From positions 5,332,001-5,396,000 of the forward strand of contig CM060188.1 of NCBI GenBank assembly GCA_030549335.1: a stretch of 64,000 nucleotides of DNA, in the 5' to 3' direction. The notes beneath the pieces are model-generated. The model was given only the letters and a program-made list of their open reading frames with translations. It did not search any database and had not been told where the DNA came from. Shown piece by piece: positions 34,656-46,499 of the stretch (position 1 is its first letter; each line of letters begins with the position of its first letter). Source of the stretch: Pontederia crassipes (Eukaryota; Streptophyta; Magnoliopsida; Commelinales; Pontederiaceae). The translations under genes were made by a program, and so were the position numbers.

Positions 34656-37150
34656 CAGAGATAAAAGTATGAGAGCCGAGAACGCGACAAGTGACGGAAT
34701 ATAACGGCGACACATGTAATAAATCATATTTTCGGAACTAAAATAATATAACATAAAAATTCAGTTTAAATCTAAAAGATAAAACAAATCATAGAAAGAT
34801 TGTTATATAAGGTAACAATACATAAAACTTTTTTTTTTTATCAATTTGAGTCATATAAGATTAAACTTTTTTTATCAATTTAAGTATGATTAAAATAAAT
34901 ATTATTTTCTTTCTAAAAGATATTTTGTAAGTAAAAAATAATTTTTTTTTCGGAATTAAAAAAATAATATAAAATAAAATTTTAATTTGAGTCAAGTTAA
35001 TATTAATCTTTTCTTTTTATCCATTTGAGTATATTAAAATAAATTATTTTCTTTCTTAAAGATATTTTGTAAGAATTCTTTTTTCTATCAATTTCAGTCA
35101 TATGAGATTAAACTTTTTTTTATATATAAAAGCAGTGGTAAAAGCATAAGAGCCGAGAACACGACAAGTGACGGAATATAACGACGACACATGTCATAAA
35201 TCTTATTTTCGAAATTAAAAAATAATATAAAATAAAAATTCAGTTTAAATCTAAAAGATAATATAAATCATAGAAAGTTTGTTATATAAGGTAACAATAC
35301 ATAAAACTTTTTTTTATCAATTTAAGTCATATAAGATTAAACTTTTTTTATTAATTTGAGTATGATTAAAATAAATATTATTTTCTTTCTAAAAGATATT
35401 ATGTAAGTAAAAAATAATTTTTTATTTTCTGAATTAAAAAATAATATAAAATAAAATTTTAATTTGAGTCAAGTTAAGATTAATCTATTCTTTTTATCCA
35501 TTTGAGTATACAACAACAACAAAGCCATTTGAGTATATTAAAATAAATTATTTTCTTTCTTAAAGATATTTTGCAAGAATTCTTTTTTTTTATCAATTTG
35601 AGTCATATAAGATTAAACTTTTTTTTATCAATTTGAGTATGATTAAAATAAATATTATTTTCTTTCTAAAAGATATTATGTAAGTAAAAAATAAATTTTT
35701 ATTTTCGGAATTAAAAAATAATCTAAAATAAAATTTTAATTTGAGTCAAGTTAAGATTAATCTTTTCTTTTTATCCATTTGAGTATATTAAAATAAATTA
35801 TTTTCTTTCTTAAAGATATTTTGTAAGAATTATTTTTTTTATCAATTTGAGTCATATAAGATTAAACTTTTTTTTATCAATTTGAGTATGATTAAAATAA
35901 ATATTATTTTCTTTCTAAAAGATATTATGTAAGTAAAAAATAATTTTTTTATTTTCGGAATTAGAAAATAATATAAAATAAAATTTTAATTTGAGTCAAG
36001 TTAAGATTAATCTTTTCTTTTTATCCATTTGAGTATATTAAAATAAATTATTTTCTTTCTTAAAGATATTTTGTAAGAATTCTTTTATTTTCTAAATTTA
36101 AAAGTAATATAAAATAAAATTTTAAATTAACTCAAATTAAGATTAATATTTCTTCTTTTATCAATTTGAGTATGATTAAAAGTAAAGATAAATAATCTTA
36201 TAATAGTATGTTATATAAGGTAAAAAGGTAAAAGAACTAATTTGTTATTTTCAGAACTAAAAATTTATAAATAAATAATTTAATTTGAGTCAAATTAAGT
36301 TTAATATTTCATTAATATCAATTTGAGTATGATTACAAGTAAAAATAATTCCTATTTAAAAATTAATTTGTCATTTTCTGGAATAATTTAAAACAAATAA
36401 TTTAAAATTACTTATTATTACTTTTAAAATATAATTTGTTATTTCAGAAATTAAAAAAATAATTTAAAATATATAATTCAATTTGAGTCATATTAAGATT
36501 AAACTTTTCTTTTTATCAATCTGAGTGTGATTAAAATAAATATTATTTTCTTTTTAAAAGATATTATGTAAGTAAAAAATAATTTGTTATTTTCGGACTT
36601 AAAAATAATATAAAATAAAAATTAATTTGAGTCAAATTAATATTAAACTTTTCTTTTTATCCATTTGAGTATGTTAAAATAAATTGTTTTCTTTCTAAAT
36701 GATAGATTATCATGATGGCACATGTCAAATAATAATAATTAACATAATTAAGAAGTTTAAATCTTATTTTCGGAATTAAAAATAAAATAAAAATTCAGTT
36801 TAAATCTAAGAGATAAAACTAATCATAGAAATTAGAAAGTATGCTACATGAGGTAACAATACATAAAACTTTTCTTTTATTAATTTGAGTCATATAAGAT
36901 TAAACTTTTTTATCAATTTAAGTATGATTAAAATAAATATTATTTTCTTTCTAAAAGATATCACGTAGGTAAAAAAATAATTTGTTTTTTATGGAATAAA
37001 AAATAAAAAATATAAAATTTAATTTGAGTCAAGTTAAGATTAATTTTTTCTTTTTATCCATTTGAGTATATTAAAATAAATTATTTTATTTCTAAAAGAT
37101 ATTTGTAAGTAATTTTTTATTTTCGAAATTTAAAAATAATTCAATTTGAG
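34620..37150. repeat. AT-rich degenerate satellite-like array
   Basis: The block ATTAAAATAAATATTATTTT, then CTTTCTAAAAGATATTATGTAAGT, TTTTCGGAATTAAAAAATAA, TTTAATTTGAGTCAAGTTAAGATTAATC, TATCCATTTGAGTAT and AAAGATATTTTGTAAGAATTC recurs about seven times with spacings near 250 bp or multiples. A longer unit containing AGAGCCGAGAACGCGACAAG, TGACGGAATATAACGGCGACACATGT and TAAGGTAACAATACATAAAAC occurs at about 34655 and 35130 and, partially, near 36710. It has no coding potential. It begins with a (TA)n run at 34624-34652. Confidence 0.85.
35498..35536 (-). mobile_element. Minimal retroposed LINE/SINE tail with 12-bp target duplication
   Basis: CCATTTGAGTAT (35498-35509) is followed by ACAACAACAACAAAG and again CCATTTGAGTAT (35525-35536). 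Other units of the array read CCATTTGAGTATATTAAAAT without the insert, giving several empty sites for comparison. On the minus strand the insert reads CTTTGTTGTTGTTGT, identical to the end of the RTE-type tails at 37756-37945 and 48277-48426. It is therefore an extremely 5'-truncated retroposition. Confidence 0.82.
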
Positions 37151-37737
37151 TATGATTAAAATTAAAGATTAATAATTTATTATTATTATTATTAGAGTGA
37201 AATTTTGATGTGTTATAATTTAATATTTTTGCTTTATTAATGATTCTTATCTCATATATTTCGGAGTATTTCTTTCTAGTAATTTATTATTATCTTTATT
37301 ATATGTCATCCAACTTTAATATTTTTCGACGTTATTTTCAATCTTATTTTGTAACTAAATTATCCTTCATCTTTTAATTTATTTCATCAATCAATTATCA
37401 TTTTGACCTATGATCGATTATTTTTTTTATTAAACTATCGACGTAACATCTACACGATGATTTTTTCTTCCATCTACGTAAGTAATTGTTCGACGTGACA
37501 TCAATAAAAAATAAAAAATAAGGCGCTGTCCCTTTGCTCGCCAATGTAAAAAGAAGGGGCGTCTCAGTAAGGGGGTGTCGGCCCCCCTCTTCGACTTCGT
37601 CAGAGATGGCAAAAGAGGGTGACCTCCCTTTTTCTTGCGCTGCCCTTTTTCCTTGCCTGTCCCAGTGCAGGGAAAGGGGCGGGTTGCCCCTCAGATGAAC
37701 TAGCTACGAGGGGTGGTGTCTTATTTTTTTTATTAAC
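37151..37737. other. AT-rich DNA with a GC-rich island
   Basis: The part up to 37510 is AT-rich. 37515-37720 is a GC-rich stretch with GGGGGTGTCGGCCCCCC, GGGTGACCTCCC and GGGGCGGGTTGCCCC words, similar in composition to the core of the TIR element at 21561-22485. Together with TTCGACGTGACATCA-like flanks it may be part of a related element. Boundaries are not defined. Confidence 0.4.
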
Positions 37738-37755
37738 GTCGCATCAAACTTTTTT

Positions 37756-37945
37756 TAACTCCGCCTATATTTTATAGCCGGTCCCAAGTCCGGATAAAGG
37801 AGGAGGGTTGTGTTAGGCCCCGACAACCAGCATAAAATTTTGTCGAATCTTATGAACATGGATCAACGAATATATTAGAATGACGTCGTATGATCCATGT
37901 AACCGACCCCACCTAGTGGGATAAGGCTTTGTTGTTGTTGTTGTC
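37756..37945 (+). mobile_element. RTE-type LINE (or Au-like SINE) 3' tail, 190 bp, with target duplication
   Basis: The insert ends GACCCCACCTAGTGGGATAAGG, then CTTTGTTGTTGTTGTTGTC, the (TTG)n tail shared by plant RTE LINEs and Au SINEs. It is flanked by GTCGCATCAAACTTTTTT at 37738-37755 and 37946-37963. The 5' side reads TATAGCCGGTCCCAAGTCCGG, then GATAAAGGAGGAGGGTTGTG. No RT ORF remains, so it is strongly 5'-truncated. Confidence 0.85.
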
Positions 37946-37963
37946 GTCGCATCAAACTTTTTT

Positions 37964-38451
37964 ACATGATAGAGAGAAAAAAATTATCATGTGAATGTCA
38001 CACTGATAACTAAATCCAAAAATCATCAATTAAAAATCAAAAAAATAATTGATGAAATAAGTTATAAAAATTGAAGAAAAGTGCTTAAAATTAAACAAAA
38101 ATGTTTGATGAAATTTATCCTCTTTTGAGTTAACATAACATAGCATATACGCGCTGCATTCCGCGTCATTAACTCCACCACCACCGCCCTCCCAACCCCA
38201 CACCACCCCCCTTACACTACACGCACACACGCCTTTCTCTTTCATCCAACTTCCTCTCTCCATCCTCATCCTCTCTCTCTCTCTCACTCACTCTCTCTCT
38301 CTCTCGTCATATATGCTGGCATCTATGTATGTATATATATATATATAATACTGGTCGACTCGATTGTTTGCTTCGAAGGTGGAAGAAGAAGTAGCATTTG
38401 TAGTTGGTGGTCGTAGTCTTAGGCTTGGTCTGCTCTTGGCGGTCGTCTTCC
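37964..38451 (+). promoter_or_regulatory. Promoter and leader region of the RING-H2 gene
   Basis: AT-rich to 38140, then CCACCACC-rich sequence, a CT microsatellite at about 38270-38303 and a TATATATATATATATAATA run at 38331-38349. The TA run is about 105 bases before the ATG, where it could act as a TATA region with the CT tract upstream. This is inference from position only. Confidence 0.4.
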
Positions 38452-39102
38452 ATGGGGTTCCCAGTAGGCTACTCAGAGCTCGTCGTGCCGAGGCTCCTCC
38501 TGCAAGTACTGTTCCTCCTCAGCTACGTCCGCCACATCATCTTCTGGTCCTTCAACGCCGTCGGCCTCGGAGATCTCCTTGACGCCGACGTCCTCTGGCC
38601 CGAGAACCACGCCTACGCGCTCAGCCTCGACCACGCCCACGCCCACGCCAACGTCCGCCCCCGCGAACCAATCCGGTTGGCGTCCGCCGCTCTGATCCAG
38701 GAGGTCCTTCCGGTCGTCCGGTACGCGGAGCTGATGGCGGAGCCCGGGCGCCGCGTCGGGGACAGCTGCGCGGTGTGCCTGTACGAGTTCAGCGGCGAGG
38801 AGGAGGTCCGGAGGCTCGGCAACTGCCGGCACGTCTTCCACCGGGGCTGCCTCGACCGGTGGGTGGAGCACGACTTCCCCCTCTGCCGGACGCCCCTCGT
38901 GCCCGAGGAGATGCGGCGCGCCATCGGCTGCCAAGCCTGGCCTTCCGCGGGCGACCCGGACTCGTTCTACTACGACGACGACGACGCAAACCTGCTGTAT
39001 TCATCTTCCCCTGCCTCCTTCGATCCTTTCCCTTCGCAAACGTCGCCGCCGAGCCAAGCGCTGCTGCTTCCGCACCAACTGTTCACGGGGTCGTCGTCAT
39101 AG
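38452..39102 (+). CDS. BRH1-like RING-H2 finger protein lacking one zinc ligand
   Basis: Single-exon frame of 216 aa. The start MGFPVGYSEL, with CCATGGG around the ATG, is the conserved beginning of brassinosteroid-responsive RING-H2 (BRH1-type) proteins, followed by a hydrophobic segment (residues 11-33) and LLDADVLWPE. These proteins are E3 ubiquitin ligase candidates that recruit E2 enzymes through the RING. The RING begins CAVCLYEF (C106, C109), then C125, H127, H130, C133 and C145. In the family the 133-145 part reads C..W..HD(3 residues)CPLCRTP. Here it reads CLDRWVEHDFPLCRTP, so three residues are absent and the seventh ligand is F142 (TTC rather than TGC). Ubiquitin-ligase activity is doubtful. 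Codons are very GC-rich. A short acidic/serine-rich tail follows. Confidence 0.9.
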   Translation: MGFPVGYSELVVPRLLLQVLFLLSYVRHIIFWSFNAVGLGDLLDADVLWPENHAYALSLDHAHAHANVRPREPIRLASAALIQEVLPVVRYAELMAEPGRRVGDSCAVCLYEFSGEEEVRRLGNCRHVFHRGCLDRWVEHDFPLCRTPLVPEEMRRAIGCQAWPSAGDPDSFYYDDDDANLLYSSSPASFDPFPSQTSPPSQALLLPHQLFTGSSS

Positions 39103-40700
39103 ATAGCAGAGTTCTTGGCGTGGGAAAGAAGCGAATCCGCAGCTTGGATCAACCCAAACGTGTATATATATATATAAAGGATTCCATGGACACAGAGCTC
39201 AATGACAGCATGCAAAAGATAAGAGTAGAAATAGGTCAAGAACAGGTTGAGGTTTTCATTTGAGATTTGTCACGGAGTAGAAGCCAGGAACATAAATAGT
39301 TCATTATTACACTTTTTTCCCCTCCAGAGAGCTGATAGGAATTGTCTTTCCTTTATTCTCTCTCCTCTTCTCGGATTCCCCCTGTTTTCCTGCAAATCTT
39401 TTCTCATTTGATTCTTAAGTTTTGGATGACTAAGTTACCAGTGACGATTGATAGCTAAAATGCCATAGAAATAATTTGAATTGTATGTTAAAAGTAAGCT
39501 GCTCAAATGCTGTCGTACCATAATTTCATGTGAATTCAAAGAATATAGAATTGGTTAGATTTTGTGATGTCTATGTCCATTGTACTATCGAATCCTTATC
39601 TCTGTGAAATGAAATGAATTGAATGCTTCTGGCCACTTCTTCTTCTGTCCAACCACTCTATTAGATGAACGTAGCTTTCTCCTATTATTAGGAGACTTCA
39701 ACCCTAATCCTCAAGTTGGATGATCGACGTCACTTTTCGAAAACTAAATGAGTTCATAAACAATGCGGCATGTGAAATCGCCTCCATCTTCCATCAAATG
39801 TGCATCTTTCTTCAACTTATTACCAGGTTTATTCGGATGGAGGTCATCAAGATATTGATGTAAATGTTAAAGTCTCACAATTTTAGTATTCTTAATAGAT
39901 GCTGATCTTATTTTGAGAATCTTGTATGCAAAATCTTATCGGAATTTATATAAGATTAGTATAATTATTTAAATATTAATTAAAATTGTAATTATGATAG
40001 TAATAGTTAACTTAGATGAAGTTTAATATATATTTTTATTTTTACTGTTTTTATATTTTATTATAAAAAATAAATAAAAATGAGTTATTAAGGTGTAATT
40101 TAATATTTTAAATGTGAATTTATTATTTATAAAAAAGGTATTAATAAAATAGAATTTTACTGCCTTCAATCTTATGATCTCCTCTGAGCAACCATGAATA
40201 GTTACCATTTGTGATTTCATCTTGTTTCATTTCATAAACGAAAAAAATTGATTATTATTATATTAATTCATGTAGTTTAATTATTCTTTAAAATATGAAG
40301 AATAAAACAATATTGTGGATGTAATATAAATAAGTGATGATTGTACTAAAAAAAAGAAAATAATTGGATTAGCTATTCTTCATGCTAAAACGAATTATCA
40401 ATCCTTGCTTTTTAAAAATTTCAAGATGACTTTTTCAATTTTCAAGAAATTAACGGGATAGTTAATTAATCCAATTATATGTTTTTTTATTCATGTGAAT
40501 AAAGAGGTTTATTAATCCAACGTCCAATGCTTGACTTTGGACAGAGCCATATTTGTTGCAATCTTCACTTCGTCTAATAAACAAAATAAATAATAAAAAA
40601 GAACGGAAAAATGAAACGATTCAAGTCGGCTCAGCTCGAGGACACGTGTGCCTCATCGCCGCTGAGGCACCTCCATGGCTTTTAAATAGGAATATCAACT
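39103..40700. other. 3' region of the RING gene and AT-rich spacer
   Basis: Probable 3' untranslated region first, then spacer. 39890-40180 is a copy of a MITE-like repeat that also occurs at 57955-58265 and is listed separately. No other gene is seen. Confidence 0.45.
39890..40180. repeat. Dispersed AT-rich MITE-like repeat, copy A
   Basis: AAGATTAGTATAATTATTTAAATATTAATTAAAAT.., TTAACTTAGATGAAGTTTAATATAT.. and TTAAGGTGTAATTTAATATTTTAAATGTGAATTT.. occur in the same order and spacing as in copy B at 57955-58265. Both copies end with a TTTTA..CTTCAATCTTATGATCTCCTCT-like / TTCGATCTTATAATTCCTCT sequence. Confidence 0.75.
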
Positions 40701-41203
40701 AAATTTTGTTCGAAGCGAAAAAAAATTGCACTGTTCCCCCCTACGCGCCACAGAGACATGCAGGAGCGAGAGAGAGAGAGAAAGGAGAGAGAAACACTTT
40801 CACATGGGTGTGGAATCGTAGACGCCCACACCAGGAGAGAGAGTGTGCAACCTGGCACAAGTGCTTGCCGTCCTTCCTCCTCCTCTCTCCTCCTTCTCCT
40901 CCCACCCCTCCAACTTCATCTCCATCTCCATCCACCCCTTTTATTGTTCCTGTTATTACTTTGTTTCATCCATTTTCTGTTGGATCTTTCTCTCTCTCTC
41001 TCTCTCCCGACCACCAAAGTCTCAAATCCGAATTACAGATTAGGAATAGATACTGCATAGATCTCATTGCCCTGAAACTAGACAAAAGAAAACAATAATA
41101 ACCTTTCCGTTATCTAAACATGCTACTGTGATGCCTTTGCACAAAATTGTGATACTGACGCGTAAACGAAGAGGACAAAACATATAGGCATTGCCGCCGG
41201 AGA
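40701..41203 (+). promoter_or_regulatory. Leader region of the GT31-like gene
   Basis: GA repeats (about 40765-40795) and CT repeats (about 40989-41008) flank a pyrimidine-rich CTCCTCC-type stretch. This is typical of the 5' untranslated and proximal promoter regions of plant genes with GC-rich exons. No TATA box is assigned with confidence; TTTTAAATAGGAAT at 40680-40693 is a weak candidate. Confidence 0.4.
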
Positions 41204-43082
41204 ATGAAAGGGTCCGCCGGAGCGCCGGCTAGCAGCAGCGGCAGGAAGTCGTCGCCTTTCGCGTGGGACAATGCGCGCGGGGCCGGTGGCGCCGGGGGCA
41301 AGCCGTTCCCCAAGGATCATAAGTCTTCCTTCTCCGCGCTGAAGCTGATGGTCTTCTTCCTTCTCTGCGTCGCCCTCGTCTTCTACCCTCTTAGTATGCT
41401 CTTCTCCCGTTCCGACGACTCTTTCTTCGCTGCGACGACCGCCCTCTCAGACGTTTCGGCCGGTTCCTCATCCTCTGGTCAAACTGAAACGGCTGCGAAT
41501 GATCGCATTCTCGCGCAGTCATTCCTCGACGGCATAAGAAACAACAACGGCAGCGTTTCCGGTTTTGCTAATGCCTCGGCGTCTTTAACTAAGGCGCGAT
41601 CGTCGTCGTCTTTAACTAAGGCGCGATCGTCGTCGTCCACTGCGTTGAAGAAGACCTTGGACGCTGAGAAGGAGGAGCCGACAGGGTTGCAGCACATAGT
41701 GTTCGGCATTGCCGCCTCAGCCGACCTCTGGGAACGGCGCAAGGACTACATCAAGCTCTGGTGGCGTCCCGGCAGGATGCGCGGGTACGTCTGGCTCGAC
41801 CGGCGTGTGAAGGAGTTCAACTCGTCCTACGCGGACAGGAGCCTCCCGGCGCTCAGGATATCAGGCGACACCACCAAGTTCCCGTACACCCATCAGCAGG
41901 GCAGCCGGTCGGCCATCCGCATTTCGCGCATCGTCTCTGAGACCTACCGGTTGGGACTCCGCGATGTGCGCTGGTACGTCATGGGGGACGACGACACGGT
42001 CTTCCTCCCGGACAACCTCGCCGGCGTCCTCTCCCGCTTCGATCACCGGCAACCGTACTATATCGGCTCGCTCTCGGAGAGCCACCTCCAGAACATCTTC
42101 TTCTCGTACGGCATGGCCTACGGCGGCGGCGGGTTCGCCATTAGCGCTCCCCTGGTGCAGGCCCTCGCAGGCTTCCAGGACCGGTGCATCAGGCGCTACC
42201 CGGCGCTCTACGGCAGCGACGACCGCATCCAAGCCTGCATGGCCGAGCTGGGCGTGCCGCTCACCAAGCACCCGGGCTTCCATCAGTACGACGTCTACGG
42301 AAACCTGTTCGGACTCCTGACCTCGCACCCAGTCGCGCCACTCTTGTCCCTGCACCATCTCGACGTCGTGGAGCCTGTTTTCCCGGGCTCGCCCACCCGC
42401 GCCGCCGCCATCCGGCGCCTCTTCGAAGGCCCCGTGCGCCTCGACTCCGCGGGCGTCATGCAGCAGTCCATCTGCTACGACGTGGAGCGGGAGCGGCGCT
42501 GGACGGTGTCCGTGTCCTGGGGGTTCGCCGTCCTCCTCGTGCGCGGCGTGATGTCGCCCAGGGAGATGGAAATGCCCGCCCGGACGTTCCTCAACTGGTA
42601 CCGCCGGGCGGACTACACGGCGTACGCCTTCAACACGCGCCCCGTGTCCCGCAACCCGTGCCAGAAGCCATTCGTCTACTACCTCGCCTCCTCCCGCTAC
42701 GACGCCGCCCACCGCACCACCGTCACCACGTACCAGCGCCGCCGCGAGTTGCACCCCGCGTGCCGCTGGCACATCCCGGCGCCATCCATGCTCGTCGACC
42801 GCATCGTCGTCTACAAGAAGCCCGACCCCGACCTTTGGACCCGAGTAAGTAAAAAGAAAGCCAACACCTCCGCCATTTCCTCAGTGTTACATTAATGAAC
42901 ACATCATTAGCTTTTACCTAACAACGTCGCTTGCATTGTCTTGTACTTTCGGGCAGTCGCCGAGGAGGAATTGTTGCAGGGTGTTGTCCACTCCGAGGCA
43001 GGTGAGGAAGAAGGACAGGACCATGGTGATTGACGTAGGGATGTGCAGGAACGGGGAGATTAGTGAGGTCAGGGTTCACTGA
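41204..43082 (+). CDS. Fringe-related / DUF604 glycosyltransferase-like protein
   Basis: Exons 41204-42844 and 42957-43082 join in frame (donor CGAgtaagt, acceptor gggcag) into 588 aa. A cytosolic N-terminus precedes one membrane anchor at residues 46-67, so the protein is a type II Golgi-style enzyme. A Ser-rich stem contains SLTKARSSS twice. The catalytic region begins near residue 160 with HIVFGIAASADLWERRKDYI, KLWWRPGRMRGYVWLD, and MGDDDTVF at 260-267, a DxD-type metal/nucleotide-sugar site. It continues with YIGSLSES, YGMAYGGGGFAIS, DDRIQACMAELGVPLT and HPGFHQYD. Exon 2 supplies the conserved PRRNCCRV tail. This matches plant GT31/fringe-like DUF604 proteins; substrates are not established. 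Codons are very GC-rich, as in the neighbouring RING gene. Confidence 0.92.
41582..41635 (+). repeat. In-frame 2 x 27-bp tandem repeat in the GT31-like stem
   Basis: TCTTTAACTAAGGCGCGATC.. (27 bp) is present twice in exact tandem and encodes SLTKARSSS twice. It lies in the low-complexity stem between membrane anchor and catalytic domain, so a length change there should be tolerated. Confidence 0.95.
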
Positions 43083-46000
43083 GATTTGTTGATCAGATTC
43101 AGACATATCTATATATTTGTTGTATTATATTGATTCCATTAAAAATTTTTTTTCACTTGTCAAGAAATTTTTTATACAATTTCAAGGAATACATAGTTGA
43201 AGCCACCTTTTGGGTGTTCCCCGTAGTCATGGTTTGCTTAATTGTGTGTTTTCGCTTATAGTAGACCCAAAGTTGCAAAAAGATAGGTTACGAGTAGATT
43301 AGGACAAACATGCACTATTCTCTCTCATTCAAAATAGTATAATCTAATGATATTGTCTCTTCTTAGACACCTCATAACAAGATCGTGTGATATTACTTTC
43401 TTGAGAACAGATTTTCGTTAAAAAAAACATCACCTAACCGAATAGAGAAAGGAAAATATGAGTATACTACATGTTTATATTCTACAATATAATATAATTT
43501 TAATAAATAACATATATAATGGGTTAATCGATTTCGAATCTCGATGGTCACTTGTGAAATTTTAATGTTACTCGTTTATGGACATTTTATTTATGTGTTA
43601 ATACATTTATATAGAGAGAAATACTGCATCTTATAGGTTTTTTTTTTAGTTTGAGAAGAAAAAGAATGATCATACAAATTTGGATAATTCAAATTGAAGC
43701 AATTTGATATCTGACTGTGACGTATATGACATGATCGGGCATAAAAATTTGAATATTTCTAGACGATGAATGATAGGTCTTTATTTTTCTTGTTGTGTTG
43801 TCATCCATTGTTTAAAATAATAAGTTGAACGATCTATTATATAAATGAATCAATCGACTTATTATCACATGCACGATATTCTCCATATCCTCATATACAT
43901 GCATCATTAAATATGTATATCATTAAAAATTGATAATTAAAAATAACATTGTTCTAGAAACAGTGACATTAGAATGGCAAACTCAACTTATTTTAAAAGG
44001 GATCAAAGATTTTGTGTATTCAAAATGGGGTCCACACATGAATTATCATTGATCAACGATGAAGTTAAATTCATTATAAAATTTATTTTATAAAAATATT
44101 TATTAATATTATCAAAATAGTTTTAAAATTGTATGATTTTCCATCCTATCGTCATCTTTCCATCCCAAGCATAAAACTATTTTGTCAATATTAATCTTTT
44201 ACTTACTCGCCCACTTAAAGGCAGTTTTTGACTCAATCGACGAAGCACTTTTAACATTGACGGACTTTTATTGACAATTTGTAATATTGTAGTTTTATTT
44301 TTATTAATAATAAGATTATACTTTATGTTTATAATAACTATTTTTAATTCAAAACTCACTAAAAATCAATTCATCACATTTCTTTTTTCCAAACGTAACC
44401 TTAATGTCTCTCTTTTTAAGGCAATTTTATCCTTTATTTTTTACCATCAACAAATTTTAATATTATTTAATAAAAGGCTAAGATGGTCTAAAAAATGATA
44501 TTAAGGTGTTCATTTCATGAATTATTATTCAAGGATACAAAACAAAACAAGTGATGTTTGTTCATAATTTTCTTTTTTTTAATGTCTGTTTGGTTTGAAA
44601 GAATAAAGAGTTTGTAGATAGAAAAAAAAGAATAATAAAGTTGGTTTAACACACTTTTCTAGAGGCCAAGTTTGTCAATCCAGTTTTTCTTTTCTTTTTT
44701 TGGTGTGTTTGACTATTTTAGGGTGAATACTGATTTATCCATGGGTTTATTTTTCAAACAAACACCTAAGACTTTAGGTGTGACAATAATGGGATCCTTC
44801 GATCTTCTAACAAATCTCGTATTCAAATTCAAACGTTTAATTAAACAATGTTTGGTATAAATTAAAATAAAAAGACTTATCAACATTGTCATAACCCAAT
44901 AAAAGAATGGGATTAAGAAAAAAAATCAAATGTAATGAAACTAGAAATCCTAAATTGTTAAGAAATCATCATTGGAAGTTTTAATTAAATTAACACTACA
45001 TTTCTAACATTTTGAACCCTACACAAACTAATGGCACTCTTTTTTCTCCCCCCGTCATAAATTTCTTTGTCCACAAAAGATAGTGTATGGGATTTGTTTG
45101 AATCTACTTTGCATATAAACTTTTTTAATAAACTAAAACATGTTAAAATTATTGTGTGATCGAATTTATGTTTCTTACATGTGGTGTAAGATATTTAAAA
45201 AAAGTCTCCTAGATAATTTTTAACAGGAAAGTCATGAAATCTGTTAGAAAGATCATCCTCAAGAATTATCTCAAGATGGATTACACATAATGAAATGTCC
45301 GCATTGATATCAAGCTGTCACAGACAGTAATCACATAGACTTGGACATGTTTGATAAAAGGTTAATAAATTTTAGAAATGTTCTCACTATGTTTGCAACA
45401 GAACAAGAACAAAGCAAGAACAATTTTTTCTATGCTTTTTTTTGCAATTATTAATGTCAGAACAATGTATCTATAAGAAAAATGAGAACAGGATCTTATT
45501 CTTATTCTTGGAAGTTGTTCCTGTATTAAACAGACCAAAATGTTTTAGGGACTCCACTCTGGTTTAGTTAATCCTTTTGGGGGGCTATTTGATATGGGAT
45601 ATGGTCCGCATTCGGTGCCATGCAGTTCATGTCCCACGACAATCTTTATTTTTATCAGCAAGGCGATTACTTTCATTAAAGGTAATTAGCCACTACAGTT
45701 TATATTTGTTACTAATATGCTATTTTATGGAGTCAAAAGAACTGCCAGGAAATAAATTCAATTTTTTGTTCTCTCAATGGACTGGTTAATGAATCATAAT
45801 TCACCCTTAAACTAAAGAAAGAAATACGACAATGAGACCACCAAATAACCATTTAAACTAAGGCCTCCTCCAGCAGGCTAGTAGAAGAAATATATTAGTT
45901 CATAGTGCAGTTACATATAAGAAACACAATAGATCTCGTAGATTATTTGTGACACATTCTAACCGAATCGTGCTATAAAAGTATAAAGCCCATCCTGATT

Positions 46001-46450
46001 AGCCTAATTCACTTGAAAGCTTGTAATAAAATTCTATGAAAACTACATCTTCACTTCAGCATGTATGCACCCAAAATGGATCTTCATTAGTTTTCAACAG
46101 CAGAAAATATGTTTCGTCTATGTCAAAAGAATGGGTTAATTGAGTCATCTGGTGAACCTATGTACTCTTACATATGACACATTCTGGAGATTTGCAATCA
46201 GATGGTTCCACAATATAAAGAACACGATTCTTATTCTTTAGTAGAAGGATGAAAGAAAGAAGTCATGCAGTGCCAAGCTAAGTTTCTGTAGACATGGGAA
46301 CCAACAGATCATAATAATTGCAAAGAATTACTTTTCAAACAATTTCATCACTTGTAATGAAATAATCCTTTTATGTGACGAGATTATATTATTTAACAGT
46401 AAGAAAAAAGACTAAAACTTGATATCAAAGCCTTCAATGGAAAAAAGAAG
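43083..46450. other. AT-rich intergenic DNA
   Basis: No gene is recognised. The region holds short open frames without similarity. A TGTTTGG..CAAACA-type pair near 44585-44765 and again near 45340-45540 suggests remnants of hAT-like MITEs. The beginning (43083 to about 43200) is the 3' end of the GT31-like transcript. Confidence 0.4.
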
Positions 46451-46499
46451 TTGCAGTTCCTACAGGAAACATATGACTAAACACTTCAAATGAAAAAGG

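Noticed and set aside
38473..38934. 153-codon minus-strand frame over the RING gene
   Set aside because: Shadow of the GC-rich sense frame, with no similarity.
41861..42772. 303-codon open frame on the minus strand
   Set aside because: It is antisense to the GT31-like exon. High GC at third positions removes stops on the other strand.
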